A stretch of 64,000 bases of DNA from an uncultured Bacteroidales bacterium (GCA_947168665.1 CAMVMX010000014.1:31650-95649), one strand, 5' to 3'; positions 18,186-27,237 are shown, counted from the first letter of the stretch. Made by a program: numbers and translations. The notes: generated by a model from the letters alone, not told the origin.

Positions 18186-18320
18186 CGTGACCCGCCGCCG
18201 CCGGGACGCGGCCCCGCATTCCCCTTCCTCACCATCAAGTTTGAATCCGGCCTTCGACATGTCTCATTGTACTGGAAGAAGTGTCTTTCGGGCAATATAT
18301 TCGATAAAAAATGATTGATT

Positions 18321-18349
18321 ATTGAAAAAATATTTTCTTGGTTTTCAAT
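18321..18349. promoter_or_regulatory. Candidate operator: 8-bp inverted repeat
   Basis: ATTGAAAA at 18321-18328 and its exact reverse complement TTTTCAAT at 18342-18349 flank 13 nt, ending 27 nt upstream of the -33 box. The position suits a regulator binding site. Rex is the natural candidate, but the half-site does not match the usual TTGTGA Rex core well, so the assignment is speculative. Confidence 0.35.
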
Positions 18350-18376
18350 ATAATAGGATGAATTCAGAAAGTTTTA

Positions 18377-18407
18377 TTTGGTATATTGTGTTTATTTTGT
18401 AATTTTG
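18377..18407 (+). promoter_or_regulatory. Promoter of the hydrogenase operon
   Basis: TTTG (-33) at 18377-18380 and TAATTTTG (-7) at 18400-18407 are separated by 19 nt, the full consensus of the Bacteroidota housekeeping sigma factor. Confidence 0.75.
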
Positions 18408-18734
18408 CAATCCGAAAAGAGAGAAGAGGTCATTGACAAGTGTCTATCACAGAGAAGGTAACGTCCACTTTTACGGCTGCAAAAATACAGAAAAAACAGG
18501 ATAAACGGAGCCAAAACGCCTTTATAAGTTTCGCGGCTATCGTTTTCATCGCTCTTCGTTGCGAAAGAGGCTCTTCCCAACGCCGATGTACGCCAGGGAA
18601 ACACTCCGCCACTACCGACTGCCCGAACTACGCCACCCCACCGGAAAGCCCTCCGCCCTGACTGACACTATCGGCACGACAATTGACTCCAGCCCATACG
18701 GCTGGGGTTTAAACATATATAAAAAAACAACAAT

Positions 18735-19034
18735 ATGACTATCAAAGTTTGTGTTGGCAGTTCATGCCACTTGAAAGGATCATACGATGTCATCGAGGCT
18801 TTCAAAGAGGTGCTGAAGAAGTACGATGTGGAAGACCTGATTGACCTGCAGGCAAGCTTTTGCCTGGGACACTGCGCCAAGGGGGTGACAGTGCTGTGCG
18901 AGGGGAGCGAACCCGCCGCCAGAGGGCCTCAGACCGAGGTCTGCGACGAGGGGTTTATCCTTCATGGGGTCAACGCCCAGAATGCCGAGGAATTATTTGC
19001 TACAGAAATCTACCCTAAACTAAATCTGAATTAG
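18735..19034 (+). CDS. [2Fe-2S] thioredoxin-like ferredoxin (NuoE/HydC-like)
   Basis: A 99-aa protein with four cysteines at 6, 11, 43 and 47, in the spacing CX4C...CX3C typical of thioredoxin-fold [2Fe-2S] proteins (NuoE C-terminal domain, HydC). The motifs are VCVGSSCHLKG and ASFCLGHCAKGV. It starts at ATG and is 13 nt upstream of the sensory hydrogenase. It is likely an electron carrier or a redox partner of the Fe-S proteins encoded downstream. No flavin or NADH-binding subunit accompanies it, so it is not part of a complete NADH-linked complex here. Confidence 0.85.
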   Translation: MTIKVCVGSSCHLKGSYDVIEAFKEVLKKYDVEDLIDLQASFCLGHCAKGVTVLCEGSEPAARGPQTEVCDEGFILHGVNAQNAEELFATEIYPKLNLN

Positions 19035-19047
19035 ACGAAAATAAGAG

Positions 19048-20766
19048 ATGTCAGAATATCTTGAATTTAAGACGGTACAATGCAAAGATTGTTACCGTTG
19101 TGTACGAGAATGCCCTGTCAAGGCCATCGAAGTAAAGAATCATCACGCCCAAATCATTGAGGAACACTGCATTCTGTGTGGACACTGCACTATGGTTTGC
19201 CCGCAGAACGCCAAAATAGTGCACAGCGAGCTGCCCGCAGTGCGACAGCTGCTGGCTTCGGGCCAGAAGGTGGCCGCCTCGGTGGCGCCCTCGTTCATCA
19301 GCAGCCTTCGGCTGGAGGACTTCTCCACACTCCGCATCGCGCTGGCCAAGCTGGGATTCTCGATAGTGGAAGAGACCGCCATCGGAGCCCAGGCCGTAGT
19401 GGAGGAATACAAACGGGTGCTGGCCAAGGGCGAGATGCGCAACTTCATCACTTCGGCCTGCCCCGCCGCCTGCCGGCTGATACAAATGTACTACCCCAAA
19501 GCCCTCCCCTATCTGGCTCCTGTCGACTCGCCCATGGTGGCCCACGCCAAGATGCTCCGCCGCAACGACCCCAACCTGAAGGTGGTGTTCATCGGCCCCT
19601 GCATCGCCAAAAAGCGCGAGGCCGACGAGCATGGCATCGACGCTGTGATGACTTTCGAGGAGCTGAACTCGCTGTTTGAAGAGAACGGCATCGACCTGCA
19701 CAGCATCAACCACCTTTCCATCGACTCTGAGATGGCTCCCGCCAACCGGGCCAAGGCTTTCCCGGTGACGAGGGGCATTATCCGCTCATTCGACGCCCTG
19801 CCCGAGGGCTACCGCTATATGGCTGTGGACGGGGCTGCCCGACTGGCCGAAGTGCTGGAGAATATCGAAAATCTGGACCATGTGTTCATCGAGATGAACG
19901 TGTGTCCCGGTGGTTGCGTGGCAGGGCCTTGCTCCATTAAGCATGAGGGCGGTGTGCTGAAGGCCGAAAGCGACATTACTGCATACGTGGAGCACGAAAT
20001 GGCCATCCGCCGCCACGCTCCCGCACCGGAAGCAGGGGTGTCGCTCAGCATGGCCTACCCCCGGCTGCGCTCGCACAGCCGACCCGCCAGCGAGAAAGAG
20101 ATTGAAGAGGTGCTACACCGCACGGGCAAGTTTTCCAAACAGGATGAGCTGAACTGCGGAGCCTGCGGCTACACCTCCTGTCGCGAGAAGGCTTGGGCAG
20201 TGGTGAACGGCTATGCCGACATCGACATCTGTCTCCCATACATGCGCAAACGGGCTGAGAGCCTGGCAGTGGAGATTGTGCGCAACTCGCCCGAAGGTGT
20301 CATCCTGGTAGATTCGGACATGAACATCGTTGACTGCAATGCCACGGCCATGAAGATGCTGGGCATGACTGGCAGTCCCGAAAGCCACGTGGGCAGGCCT
20401 GTGGCCGACTTCTTCCCCCCGATTGAGTTTTACAATGCCTACACTAACAAGCAGCGCATTGAGAACAAATGTCTGCACATCGGCTCCACAAACCGCTATG
20501 TGAGCCTGACGGTCAGCCTGCTGAGCGAGCAGAATCTACTGTTCGGCCTAATGAAGGACATTTCAGACGAGGTGAATTACGACAAGAAGCTGGACAAAGT
20601 GAAATTGGAAACCATCAGCACCACCGACGAGTTGATCATGAAACAAATGCGCGTGGCGCAGGAGATAGCATCGCTGCTGGGCGAAACGACGGCCGAGACC
20701 AAGGTGGCTTTGCTGAATCTGAAGAAGATGCTGCACGACTCGGTGGCCATGGAGGAGAATGAGTGA
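19048..20766 (+). CDS. Sensory [FeFe] hydrogenase with PAS domain (HydS-like)
   Basis: A 572-aa protein. Residues 10-52 carry two [4Fe-4S] ferredoxin clusters (Cys12/15/18/22 and 41/44/47/51). The H-cluster domain has TSACP (Cys138), FIGPC (Cys185) and MNVCPGGC (Cys286, Cys290). A CODH-type [4Fe-4S] motif has Cys370/373/378/395. A PAS domain spans about 410-505, followed by a helical tail. The first Cys of the usual TSCCP, the proton-relay residue, is Ala137, as known for sensory (group C/D) enzymes, so low turnover and a sensing role are expected. The stop overlaps the start of a PP2C-type phosphatase, the likely output partner. Confidence 0.9.
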   Translation: MSEYLEFKTVQCKDCYRCVRECPVKAIEVKNHHAQIIEEHCILCGHCTMVCPQNAKIVHSELPAVRQLLASGQKVAASVAPSFISSLRLEDFSTLRIALAKLGFSIVEETAIGAQAVVEEYKRVLAKGEMRNFITSACPAACRLIQMYYPKALPYLAPVDSPMVAHAKMLRRNDPNLKVVFIGPCIAKKREADEHGIDAVMTFEELNSLFEENGIDLHSINHLSIDSEMAPANRAKAFPVTRGIIRSFDALPEGYRYMAVDGAARLAEVLENIENLDHVFIEMNVCPGGCVAGPCSIKHEGGVLKAESDITAYVEHEMAIRRHAPAPEAGVSLSMAYPRLRSHSRPASEKEIEEVLHRTGKFSKQDELNCGACGYTSCREKAWAVVNGYADIDICLPYMRKRAESLAVEIVRNSPEGVILVDSDMNIVDCNATAMKMLGMTGSPESHVGRPVADFFPPIEFYNAYTNKQRIENKCLHIGSTNRYVSLTVSLLSEQNLLFGLMKDISDEVNYDKKLDKVKLETISTTDELIMKQMRVAQEIASLLGETTAETKVALLNLKKMLHDSVAMEENE

Positions 20767-21932
20767 TGAAGGAGCTGTGCGTTGAATACGGCTACACCTC
20801 GCTGAACCATGTGGGCGAGGAACTGTGTGGCGACAATGTGGAGATGTGTGTGCGGGGCGATTATACCACCCTGGTGCTGGCCGACGGGCTGGGAAGCGGG
20901 GTGAAGGCCAATATCCTTGCCACCCTCACCAGCAAGATACTCTGCACAATGGTGGCCAACGATGCCGACATTGAGGAGTGTGTGGAGACCATCATCCAGA
21001 CACTGCCTGTGTGCAAGGAACGGCAACTGGCCTACAGCACATTCTCCGTGATTCATGTAGACAAGAACGGGCATGGACACCTGTTTGAATTCGACAACCC
21101 CGAAGCCATCTGGTATCACGATGGCCACACGCAGAATTTCCCCAACCGCGAGTCACATATCATCTGTGGCAAGCAGGTGTTTCACACTGAGCTGAAACTG
21201 GATGCGGGCGACATGGTGTTTGTGATGAGCGACGGCACGATACATGCCGGCATTGGGCAGATATTGAATTTCGGCTGGCAGCGCAAGGAGATTATGGAGC
21301 ATTTGGACAACAATGTGAATGCCCACATGTCGGCCCGCGCTGCGGCATGTCTGCTTGCCTCGGCCTGCAACGACCTTTATCTGGACCGCCCTGGCGACGA
21401 CACTACTGTGGCTGCCATCCGTGTCCGGCCCCGCATGGAGGTTCACATCATGGTGGGACCCCCGGTCGACAAGGAAAAGGACCAGTATTATGTAGAGCGG
21501 TTTATGGAGGGCGCTGACAAGCGCATAGTGTGTGGCGGCACAAGCTCGCAGATTGTGGCCCGGTGTACCGGAAAACAGTTGAAAACAAGCTTCGATTTCC
21601 CCGACCGCGACGTGCCTCCCATCGGTTTTATCGACGGAATCGACCTGACGACCGAGGGGGTCATTACCCTGCGCCGTTTACTCACCCTGTCGGAGAAATA
21701 CGTGTCGACCAAAGACCTCACTCCCAAGACCTACAACAAGAAAGACGGAGGCTCGCTGCTGGCAAACATCATCTTCGAGGAGGCTACGCATGTGGTCTTC
21801 TTTGTGGGTCAGAATGTCAACGCAGCACATCAAGGGCTGGATATAGATATTACCATGAAGCTGAAACTGGTCGAGCATATCGCTGAGAACCTGCGCCGCA
21901 TGGGGAAAAAAGTAACAGTAAATTACGATTGA
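20766..21932 (+). CDS. SpoIIE/PP2C-family protein serine phosphatase
   Basis: A 388-aa protein taken from ATG 20766, which overlaps the previous stop (TGATG); an in-frame GTG three bases upstream is the alternative. The N-terminal 220 residues show PP2C-type metal motifs: LVLADGLGSGVKAN, VFVMSDGTIHAG and RPGDDTTVAAIRV. The remaining 165 residues form an unassigned domain with VCGGTSSQIVARCTGK. Phosphatases of this type are commonly encoded beside PAS-type sensory hydrogenases. I infer that it converts the H2 or redox signal into a phosphorylation change on an unknown target. Confidence 0.85.
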   Translation: MKELCVEYGYTSLNHVGEELCGDNVEMCVRGDYTTLVLADGLGSGVKANILATLTSKILCTMVANDADIEECVETIIQTLPVCKERQLAYSTFSVIHVDKNGHGHLFEFDNPEAIWYHDGHTQNFPNRESHIICGKQVFHTELKLDAGDMVFVMSDGTIHAGIGQILNFGWQRKEIMEHLDNNVNAHMSARAAACLLASACNDLYLDRPGDDTTVAAIRVRPRMEVHIMVGPPVDKEKDQYYVERFMEGADKRIVCGGTSSQIVARCTGKQLKTSFDFPDRDVPPIGFIDGIDLTTEGVITLRRLLTLSEKYVSTKDLTPKTYNKKDGGSLLANIIFEEATHVVFFVGQNVNAAHQGLDIDITMKLKLVEHIAENLRRMGKKVTVNYD

Positions 21933-21936
21933 TTTC

Positions 21937-23391
21937 ATGGAACAGAAGTTATTCGACACCAACGTACAGTGGATAAAGTACAAAGTACTGAAAGAGGTGA
22001 TACGCCGCGCCTATGAGGGTGGGCTTGAGAACGCCTATCTCGAAATCCCGAAAGTCATCAGTCCGGGTCCAAAATCGGAACTGAACTGCTGCATCTATAA
22101 GGAACGTGCCATCGTGCAGGAGCGTATCCACATGGCCATGGGCGGCGACAAGGAAAACCCGAACCCGGTGCAAGTGATGGAGACCGCTTGTGACGAATGC
22201 CCCTCGGCAGGAATGTTGGTGACCCCGGCATGCCGCGGCTGCCTGATGCACGCCTGTCAAGACGTATGCCCGCGCGGAGCCATCACAATCGTCAACCACC
22301 GCTGCGTGATCGACAAGTCGAAGTGCATCGAATGCGGCAAATGCTCGCAGGCGTGCCCCTACAGCGCCATCATCGCGCAGCACCGTCCCTGCATGCAAAG
22401 CTGCAAAGTGAAAGCCATCAGCATCAACGAGGAGGACAAGGCCGTCATCGACAACAATAAATGCATCTCATGCGGTGCATGTGTCTACAAATGCCCCTTC
22501 GGTGCCATCACCGACCGAAGCCTGGTGCTTGACATCATCAAGATGCTGAAAGAGTCTGAAAATAACACGCGCTATCGCGTCTATGCCGTCATCGCACCCG
22601 CCATCGTGAGCCAGTGCCGTTTCGGCCGCATCACACAGGTCGTCACCGCCATCAAGAAACTGGGGTTCCATCAAGTGGTGGAGGCGGCACTGGGCGCAGA
22701 CATTACACTGTACAACGAGGCCCGCGAATTCCGCGAAAAAGGCGAGGGGGCTGTGATGACAACCTCGTGCTGCCCGGCTTTTGTGAGTTTTGTCGAAAAA
22801 AACTTCCCCGAATTCAAGGATGCCATCTCGTCGTCAGTCTCTCCGATGGTTACAACAGCAAAGCTAATCAAACACTCCGACCCCACAGCCCGCGTCGTCT
22901 TCATCGGACCCTGCGCGGCCAAGAAAGGGGAATACACCCTGGCCAAGACGGGCGGGATGATTGACAGCGTAATGAGCTTCGAAGAGCTGCAGGCCTTTGT
23001 GGATGCCCGCGGTATCGACACCACTCAGTGCGAAGACACCATTCTGGACAACGCCTCCTACTATGGCCGCATCTTTGCCAAAAGCGGCGGACTGGCACAA
23101 GGGGTGGCATACGTGGCAGAACACCTCGGGATTGAGGGAGTGAAGCCTGTGGCCATGAACGGCATTGACCAGTGCCGCATGCAGCTCAGCCTGCTGCGCG
23201 CCAAGAAGGCCACAGCCAACTTTTTCGAAGGCATGGCATGTGACGGCGGCTGCATCGGCGGTCCGCTGTGCATCACCCACTCGCCGCGCAACGTGGTCGA
23301 TGTGGACAAATACGGCAACGAGGCCAAAGAGAAGACCATCGACGGGTCTGTGAGACTGTACAAGATGTCGATGGGCGAAGACAACGAATAA
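21937..23391 (+). CDS. [FeFe] hydrogenase, catalytic (group B-like)
   Basis: A 484-aa monomeric hydrogenase. The N-terminal 190 residues hold Cys-rich [4Fe-4S] motifs at 99/102/107/111, 130/133/136/140 and 176/179/182/186. The H-cluster domain has TTSCCP (proton-relay Cys278 and ligand Cys279), FIGPCAAKK (Cys326) and EGMACDGGCIGGP (Cys435, Cys439). All key residues are intact, unlike the sensory paralogue two genes upstream. It probably disposes of reduced ferredoxin as H2 during fermentation. The HydEFG maturases it needs must be encoded elsewhere. It starts 4 nt after the phosphatase stop. Confidence 0.92.
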   Translation: MEQKLFDTNVQWIKYKVLKEVIRRAYEGGLENAYLEIPKVISPGPKSELNCCIYKERAIVQERIHMAMGGDKENPNPVQVMETACDECPSAGMLVTPACRGCLMHACQDVCPRGAITIVNHRCVIDKSKCIECGKCSQACPYSAIIAQHRPCMQSCKVKAISINEEDKAVIDNNKCISCGACVYKCPFGAITDRSLVLDIIKMLKESENNTRYRVYAVIAPAIVSQCRFGRITQVVTAIKKLGFHQVVEAALGADITLYNEAREFREKGEGAVMTTSCCPAFVSFVEKNFPEFKDAISSSVSPMVTTAKLIKHSDPTARVVFIGPCAAKKGEYTLAKTGGMIDSVMSFEELQAFVDARGIDTTQCEDTILDNASYYGRIFAKSGGLAQGVAYVAEHLGIEGVKPVAMNGIDQCRMQLSLLRAKKATANFFEGMACDGGCIGGPLCITHSPRNVVDVDKYGNEAKEKTIDGSVRLYKMSMGEDNE

Positions 23392-23414
23392 CAATTAAAT
23401 TTTAACAATAAACA

Positions 23415-24830
23415 ATGACAAACAAGAAAAATTTCCGTACAGAAAGTGACCTCCTCGGTTCCAAAGAGGTTCCCGAAGAGGTGTACTACGGCGTGCAGAC
23501 AAGCCGCGCAATGGACAACTTCCACATTAGCGGACACCTGCTCTCCAGCTACCCCAACTTCATCAAAGGCATGGCCATCACTAAGAAGGCCGCTGCCATG
23601 GCCAACGTTGAGGTTGGCATGATCAGTGCCGAGCAGGGCGAAGCCATCTGCTGGGCTTGCGACCAGCTCCTTTCGGGCCGCTTCCACGACCAATTCCCCA
23701 TCGACATGATTCAAGGCGGTGCCGGCACCAGCACTAACATGGCCGCCAACGAGGTTATTGCCAACCTGGCTTTGGAAAAGATGGGCTACAAACGCGGCGA
23801 ATATCAATACTGCTCGCCCAATGATATTGTCAATGCTTCACAGAGTACCAACGACGCCTATCCTTGCGCCATCCATATGGCTATGTGTCTGGAGCACCTC
23901 GCCTTTATGCCCCATCTGGAGCAGATGATTGACTCGCTGGACAAGAAAACCAAGGAGTTTGCCCATGTCATCAAAATGGGCCGCACCCAGTTGCAGGATG
24001 CTGTCCCCATGACCTTGGGACAGACCTTCAGCGGCTTTGCAGCCTCATTGCGTGGCGAAGTGGCGAACCTGCGCAACGCCGCCGACGAATTCCTCACTGT
24101 CAACATGGGCGCAACCGCCATCGGAACAGGTATCTGCTCCAAACCCGGCTACAGCGAGGCTTGCATCAAAGCCCTCCGCAAAGTGACTGGCTGGAACATC
24201 AATCTGGCCGACAACCTCATCGAGGCCACCAGCGCCACCAGCTGCATGATTCAGTATAGTTCAGCCATGAAGCGCCTGGCCCTGAAGATTAACAAGATGT
24301 GCAACGACCTGCGTCTGCTCTCCTCCGGTCCGCGCTGCGGCCTGAACGAGATTCACCTGCCCGAGCGCCAGCCCGGCTCGTCCATTATGCCCGGCAAGGT
24401 CAACCCCGTCATCCCCGAAGTAATGAACCAGGTGTGCTATAAAGTAATCGGCAACGACATGTGCATCACCTTCGCCAGCGACAACGGCCAGTTGGAGCTC
24501 AACGTGATGGAACCCGTCATCGCCTACACCCTCTTTGAAAGTGTCCACCTGCTTGAGAACGGACTCGACACCCTGCGCACCCTCTGCATCGACGGCATCG
24601 TGGCAAACGAAGAGCGCTGCCGCCAGCTTGTGCAGAACAGCATCGGCATCGTCACCATGCTCAACCCCATCATCGGCTACAAACAGAGTACCAAGATTGC
24701 CAAAGAGGCCAGCGAAACCGGCCGTGGAGTGTATGACCTCGTGCTGGAACACAAACTGCTCACCAAGGAACAGCTTGACGAGATACTCAAGCCCGAGAAC
24801 ATGCTTCAGCCCATCGAAATCAAGCTCTGA
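23415..24830 (+). CDS. aspA: Aspartate ammonia-lyase (aspartase)
   Basis: A 471-aa member of the fumarase/aspartase superfamily. The signature GSSIMPGKVNP is at residues 321-331, containing the catalytic Ser on the flexible loop. GGAGTSTNM is at 101-109 and the second conserved block is near QSTNDAYP. It deaminates L-aspartate to fumarate plus ammonia, feeding fumarate respiration to succinate, a normal electron sink in this group. It lies 23 nt after the hydrogenase with no promoter between, so it is likely in the same operon. A strong terminator follows. Fumarase class II is the alternative, but the text matches aspartase better. Confidence 0.92.
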   Translation: MTNKKNFRTESDLLGSKEVPEEVYYGVQTSRAMDNFHISGHLLSSYPNFIKGMAITKKAAAMANVEVGMISAEQGEAICWACDQLLSGRFHDQFPIDMIQGGAGTSTNMAANEVIANLALEKMGYKRGEYQYCSPNDIVNASQSTNDAYPCAIHMAMCLEHLAFMPHLEQMIDSLDKKTKEFAHVIKMGRTQLQDAVPMTLGQTFSGFAASLRGEVANLRNAADEFLTVNMGATAIGTGICSKPGYSEACIKALRKVTGWNINLADNLIEATSATSCMIQYSSAMKRLALKINKMCNDLRLLSSGPRCGLNEIHLPERQPGSSIMPGKVNPVIPEVMNQVCYKVIGNDMCITFASDNGQLELNVMEPVIAYTLFESVHLLENGLDTLRTLCIDGIVANEERCRQLVQNSIGIVTMLNPIIGYKQSTKIAKEASETGRGVYDLVLEHKLLTKEQLDEILKPENMLQPIEIKL

Positions 24831-24859
24831 GCATCTTTCATCGTTCTAAAATAACTCCC

Positions 24860-24894
24860 GCCGTAGATGGTCTCTGCCATCTACGGCTTTTTTT
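24860..24894 (+). terminator. Intrinsic terminator after aspA
   Basis: A perfect 11-bp stem, GCCGTAGATGG/CCATCTACGGC, has a 6-nt loop and is followed by seven T residues, 30 nt after the aspA stop. Confidence 0.95.
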
Positions 24895-25108
24895 CATTGT
24901 AAAAACCAAGAGACTTGCGTCCTAAATCTATTGGGAGTGCTAATCCTCTACGGCATTTATCTCCTTTGGCTGATTCACGCCCAGCAACCAACGGACTGAT
25001 GCGGATAATACAATCTTTCCCTTGAATAAACATCCTTTGTTCCGACCATCAAGGACACAATCAAGGACTGTATAGTATCAACGGCTACAGAGTCCTGCAT
25101 GCACAAAA

Positions 25109-26650
25109 TTATTCATCTTCGAAGAAAATGCTCCACCATTTCCGTTTGGCGGGCTCAGCGGGCTGCTGTTGATTGACCCCCAGGGCTTGCAAAGTGGATT
25201 CAAGGCCTTCGCGATTGTCCGTCAACACCATCAAACGATCGCCTTGCCTCAAGAGCGTTTTACCCGTGGGGACAAAGTAATTGTCACCCCTCTTTACCAT
25301 GATGGCCAGGGTCTTTTCCGGCAGACGCAAATCCATCAGCCTACCTCCTGAAGCAAGCATAGATGGGGTTATTTCTATCTCGCTTGTGGTGGACTTTATC
25401 TCTTCTGGGAAATCAATGTCAAACTGTTGTGGCGTGGTGGGAGAGGACGGAGCTGGCGGATCGGATACATCCAACCATTTCGCCACAAGCGGAAGCGAGG
25501 TGCCTTGCACCACAAGGCTCACCAGGGTGCAGAGAAACACAATGTTGAACATATCCTCACTGTGAGGAACACCCGATGCCCGGCAAAGAATTGCGAAGAT
25601 TATGGGCACTGCACCCCTCAACCCGACCCACGAAACAAAGAGGCGGTCGTTGAGTGTATAATTCCGAAATGGTGCCAAGGAGATGAAGACAGACAAAGGT
25701 CGAGTCACAAGAATCATTACAAAACTAATAATGAGACCTGGAAGCAGAACCGATTTCAGCTCAGAGGGGTTCACTAAGAGCCCTAATGTAAGAAACATTG
25801 AGAGTTGTGACAGCCATGTGACAGCGTCGAAGAAATTGCGGGTGGACCGCTTGTGGACAAACTTGGAGTTCCCCACAATCAATCCGGCAATGTAAACGGC
25901 CAAATAGCTATTGCCATGGAGGTAATAAGTGGCTGCAAAAATGAAGAAACTGCCCACCAATACCAAGATGGGATAAAGGGCGGCATTGTCCATATTAATC
26001 CTATTCACACACCAGACCAAACCTTTTCCGAATAGCCAGCCAGCCACCGCCCCAATGACCAGCTGCGTGACCAGCATCCAGAGCGCACTGCCCCAGTCGG
26101 GGCTGCCTCCTTGGGTACTCAGCGTGATGAACGTAAGCGTCAAGACGTATGCCATAGGGTCGTTGGCACCACTTTCCAGCTCCAGTGTGGGTCGGAGGTT
26201 ATGTTTGAGGTTCAGTCCTTTCCCCCTAAGTATGGAGAAGACGGAGGCCGAGTCGGTACTGCTCATGGTTGCCGCCAACAGGAGACAAAGCATGACCTCT
26301 TTGCCAAACACATCGCCCATTATCAAATAGAGCATTCCTCCTGTAGCGAGGGCTGTGATTAGCACTCCCGCCGTGGCAAGAGTAATCCCCGGTGCAAGGA
26401 CAGGCTTTATATCGTCTATTTTCGTGTCAAGACCACCCGAGAAAAGGATAGCACTCAGTGCAACCGTACCCACTATTTGCGCCACCTTGATATTGTCGAA
26501 GTAAATTCCCAGGCCGTCGCTGCCAAACAGCATGCCTACGCCGAGAAACAACAACAGAGCCGGTACACCGAAACGGTTGCCGGCTTTGCCAGCCAAGATG
26601 CAGGCAAAGAACAGGAATGAGAAGACAAGAAGCAAGAGCTCTATTTGCAT
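25109..26650 (-). CDS. CPA1-type K+(Na+)/H+ antiporter with TrkA-C domain (CvrA/NhaP2-like)
   Basis: A 513-aa membrane protein. About 12 hydrophobic spans cover residues 1-390. SSTDSASVFSILRG and ELESGANDPMAYVLT contain the conserved Asp residues of the cation/proton-antiporter family. A cytoplasmic tail follows, with a TrkA-C/RCK_C domain near residues 405-480 (PEKTLAIMVKRGDNYFVP, then LRQGDRLMVL). It exchanges potassium or sodium for protons across the inner membrane. It is read opposite to aspA and ends convergently with it. A 9-bp inverted repeat separates it from the gene upstream. Confidence 0.9.
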   Translation of the reverse strand: MQIELLLLVFSFLFFACILAGKAGNRFGVPALLLFLGVGMLFGSDGLGIYFDNIKVAQIVGTVALSAILFSGGLDTKIDDIKPVLAPGITLATAGVLITALATGGMLYLIMGDVFGKEVMLCLLLAATMSSTDSASVFSILRGKGLNLKHNLRPTLELESGANDPMAYVLTLTFITLSTQGGSPDWGSALWMLVTQLVIGAVAGWLFGKGLVWCVNRINMDNAALYPILVLVGSFFIFAATYYLHGNSYLAVYIAGLIVGNSKFVHKRSTRNFFDAVTWLSQLSMFLTLGLLVNPSELKSVLLPGLIISFVMILVTRPLSVFISLAPFRNYTLNDRLFVSWVGLRGAVPIIFAILCRASGVPHSEDMFNIVFLCTLVSLVVQGTSLPLVAKWLDVSDPPAPSSPTTPQQFDIDFPEEIKSTTSEIEITPSMLASGGRLMDLRLPEKTLAIMVKRGDNYFVPTGKTLLRQGDRLMVLTDNREGLESTLQALGVNQQQPAEPAKRKWWSIFFEDE

Positions 26651-26686
26651 AATTCAAAAGCGATTGAAAGATGGCACCGGACTGGT

Positions 26687-26705
26687 AATCCGATGCCATC
26701 GGATT
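26687..26705 (-). other. Short perfect inverted repeat between antiporter and upstream gene
   Basis: AATCCGATG and CATCGGATT flank a single C in the 61-nt gap. It has no T-tract, so it is at best a weak terminator or an mRNA processing hairpin. Confidence 0.4.
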
Positions 26706-26711
26706 GAGATA

Positions 26712-27233
26712 CTATTTAATCCAAGACTGAACAGCGGCGGACTCGGCACCATCCAGCCGAAACACTTCAGTTTCCGGTTCGAAGTGGCCGACATCGTAAC
26801 GACCCCCTTGTAGCAAGGCAAACTTGCCATCGGTAGTCCAGGCCAGCTGTGCACCCATATTGGTGCTTACCTGGGGTTGGAGTTTACCCAACTCAGCGTA
26901 ACGATGGTCAGCGAGAGCCGTCTTGAGCTGTTTGTAATCATCAATTGAGAGGTAGATTGACCTCATCTTGATTGATTTACCTGTCGGGAGGTATTGGTAA
27001 ACCCACATGGTCTTTGTAATGCACAGAACGGATATCACTGCGCCGACAGCAGCTGCCGCCGACCCTACAGTAAGCAGAAATGTTTGTAAACTGTCGGACA
27101 ACGACTTAGAAAAACTCACAACGATAATGGCTACTCCTATGACTGTCAACAACAGCCACAGCGTGGGGTTTTTGCCTTTTTTCTCAACTTCGTTGTTCAT
27201 GTGTTTTAATATATATTCATCTATCTTTTCCAT
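26712..27233 (-). CDS. Small membrane protein of unknown function
   Basis: A 173-aa protein of no family I recognise. A charged N-terminus (MEKIDEYILKHMNNEVEKKG) is followed by two hydrophobic helices at about residues 26-45 and 55-75. A soluble domain of about 95 residues follows, with YLSIDDYKQLKTALADHRYAEL and an aromatic, Gly-containing strand region. The topology suggests two membrane anchors with a cytoplasmic tail. It lies 4 nt downstream of a similarly built gene, so the two are probably co-expressed and may be distant paralogues (both have a two-helix anchor then a tail). Confidence 0.6.
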   Translation of the reverse strand: MEKIDEYILKHMNNEVEKKGKNPTLWLLLTVIGVAIIVVSFSKSLSDSLQTFLLTVGSAAAAVGAVISVLCITKTMWVYQYLPTGKSIKMRSIYLSIDDYKQLKTALADHRYAELGKLQPQVSTNMGAQLAWTTDGKFALLQGGRYDVGHFEPETEVFRLDGAESAAVQSWIK

Positions 27234-27237
27234 TGTT

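Larger units (their letters stand above)
18186..18734. other. Long regulatory region and untranslated leader before hydrogenase operon
   Basis: A 549-nt stretch without a credible gene. It contains an inverted repeat (18321-18349), a full-consensus promoter (18377-18407) and then a leader of about 320 nt before the first ATG. A 6-bp hairpin lies at 18689-18705 (CCAGCC/GGCTGG), about 30 nt before the start codon. A GTG-started frame at 18440-18661 has unconvincing, low-complexity content and is not called. Confidence 0.6.

Noticed and set aside
18440..18661. 73-codon GTG frame in the hydrogenase leader
   Set aside because: It has no ribosome-binding context, no domain and a Pro/Ser-rich end. 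It is more likely an untranslated leader.
18408..18734. Riboswitch (cobalamin-like GGGAA and GCCACT fragments) in the leader
   Set aside because: The fragments lack the order and spacing of the conserved cores. No known class could be matched by eye.
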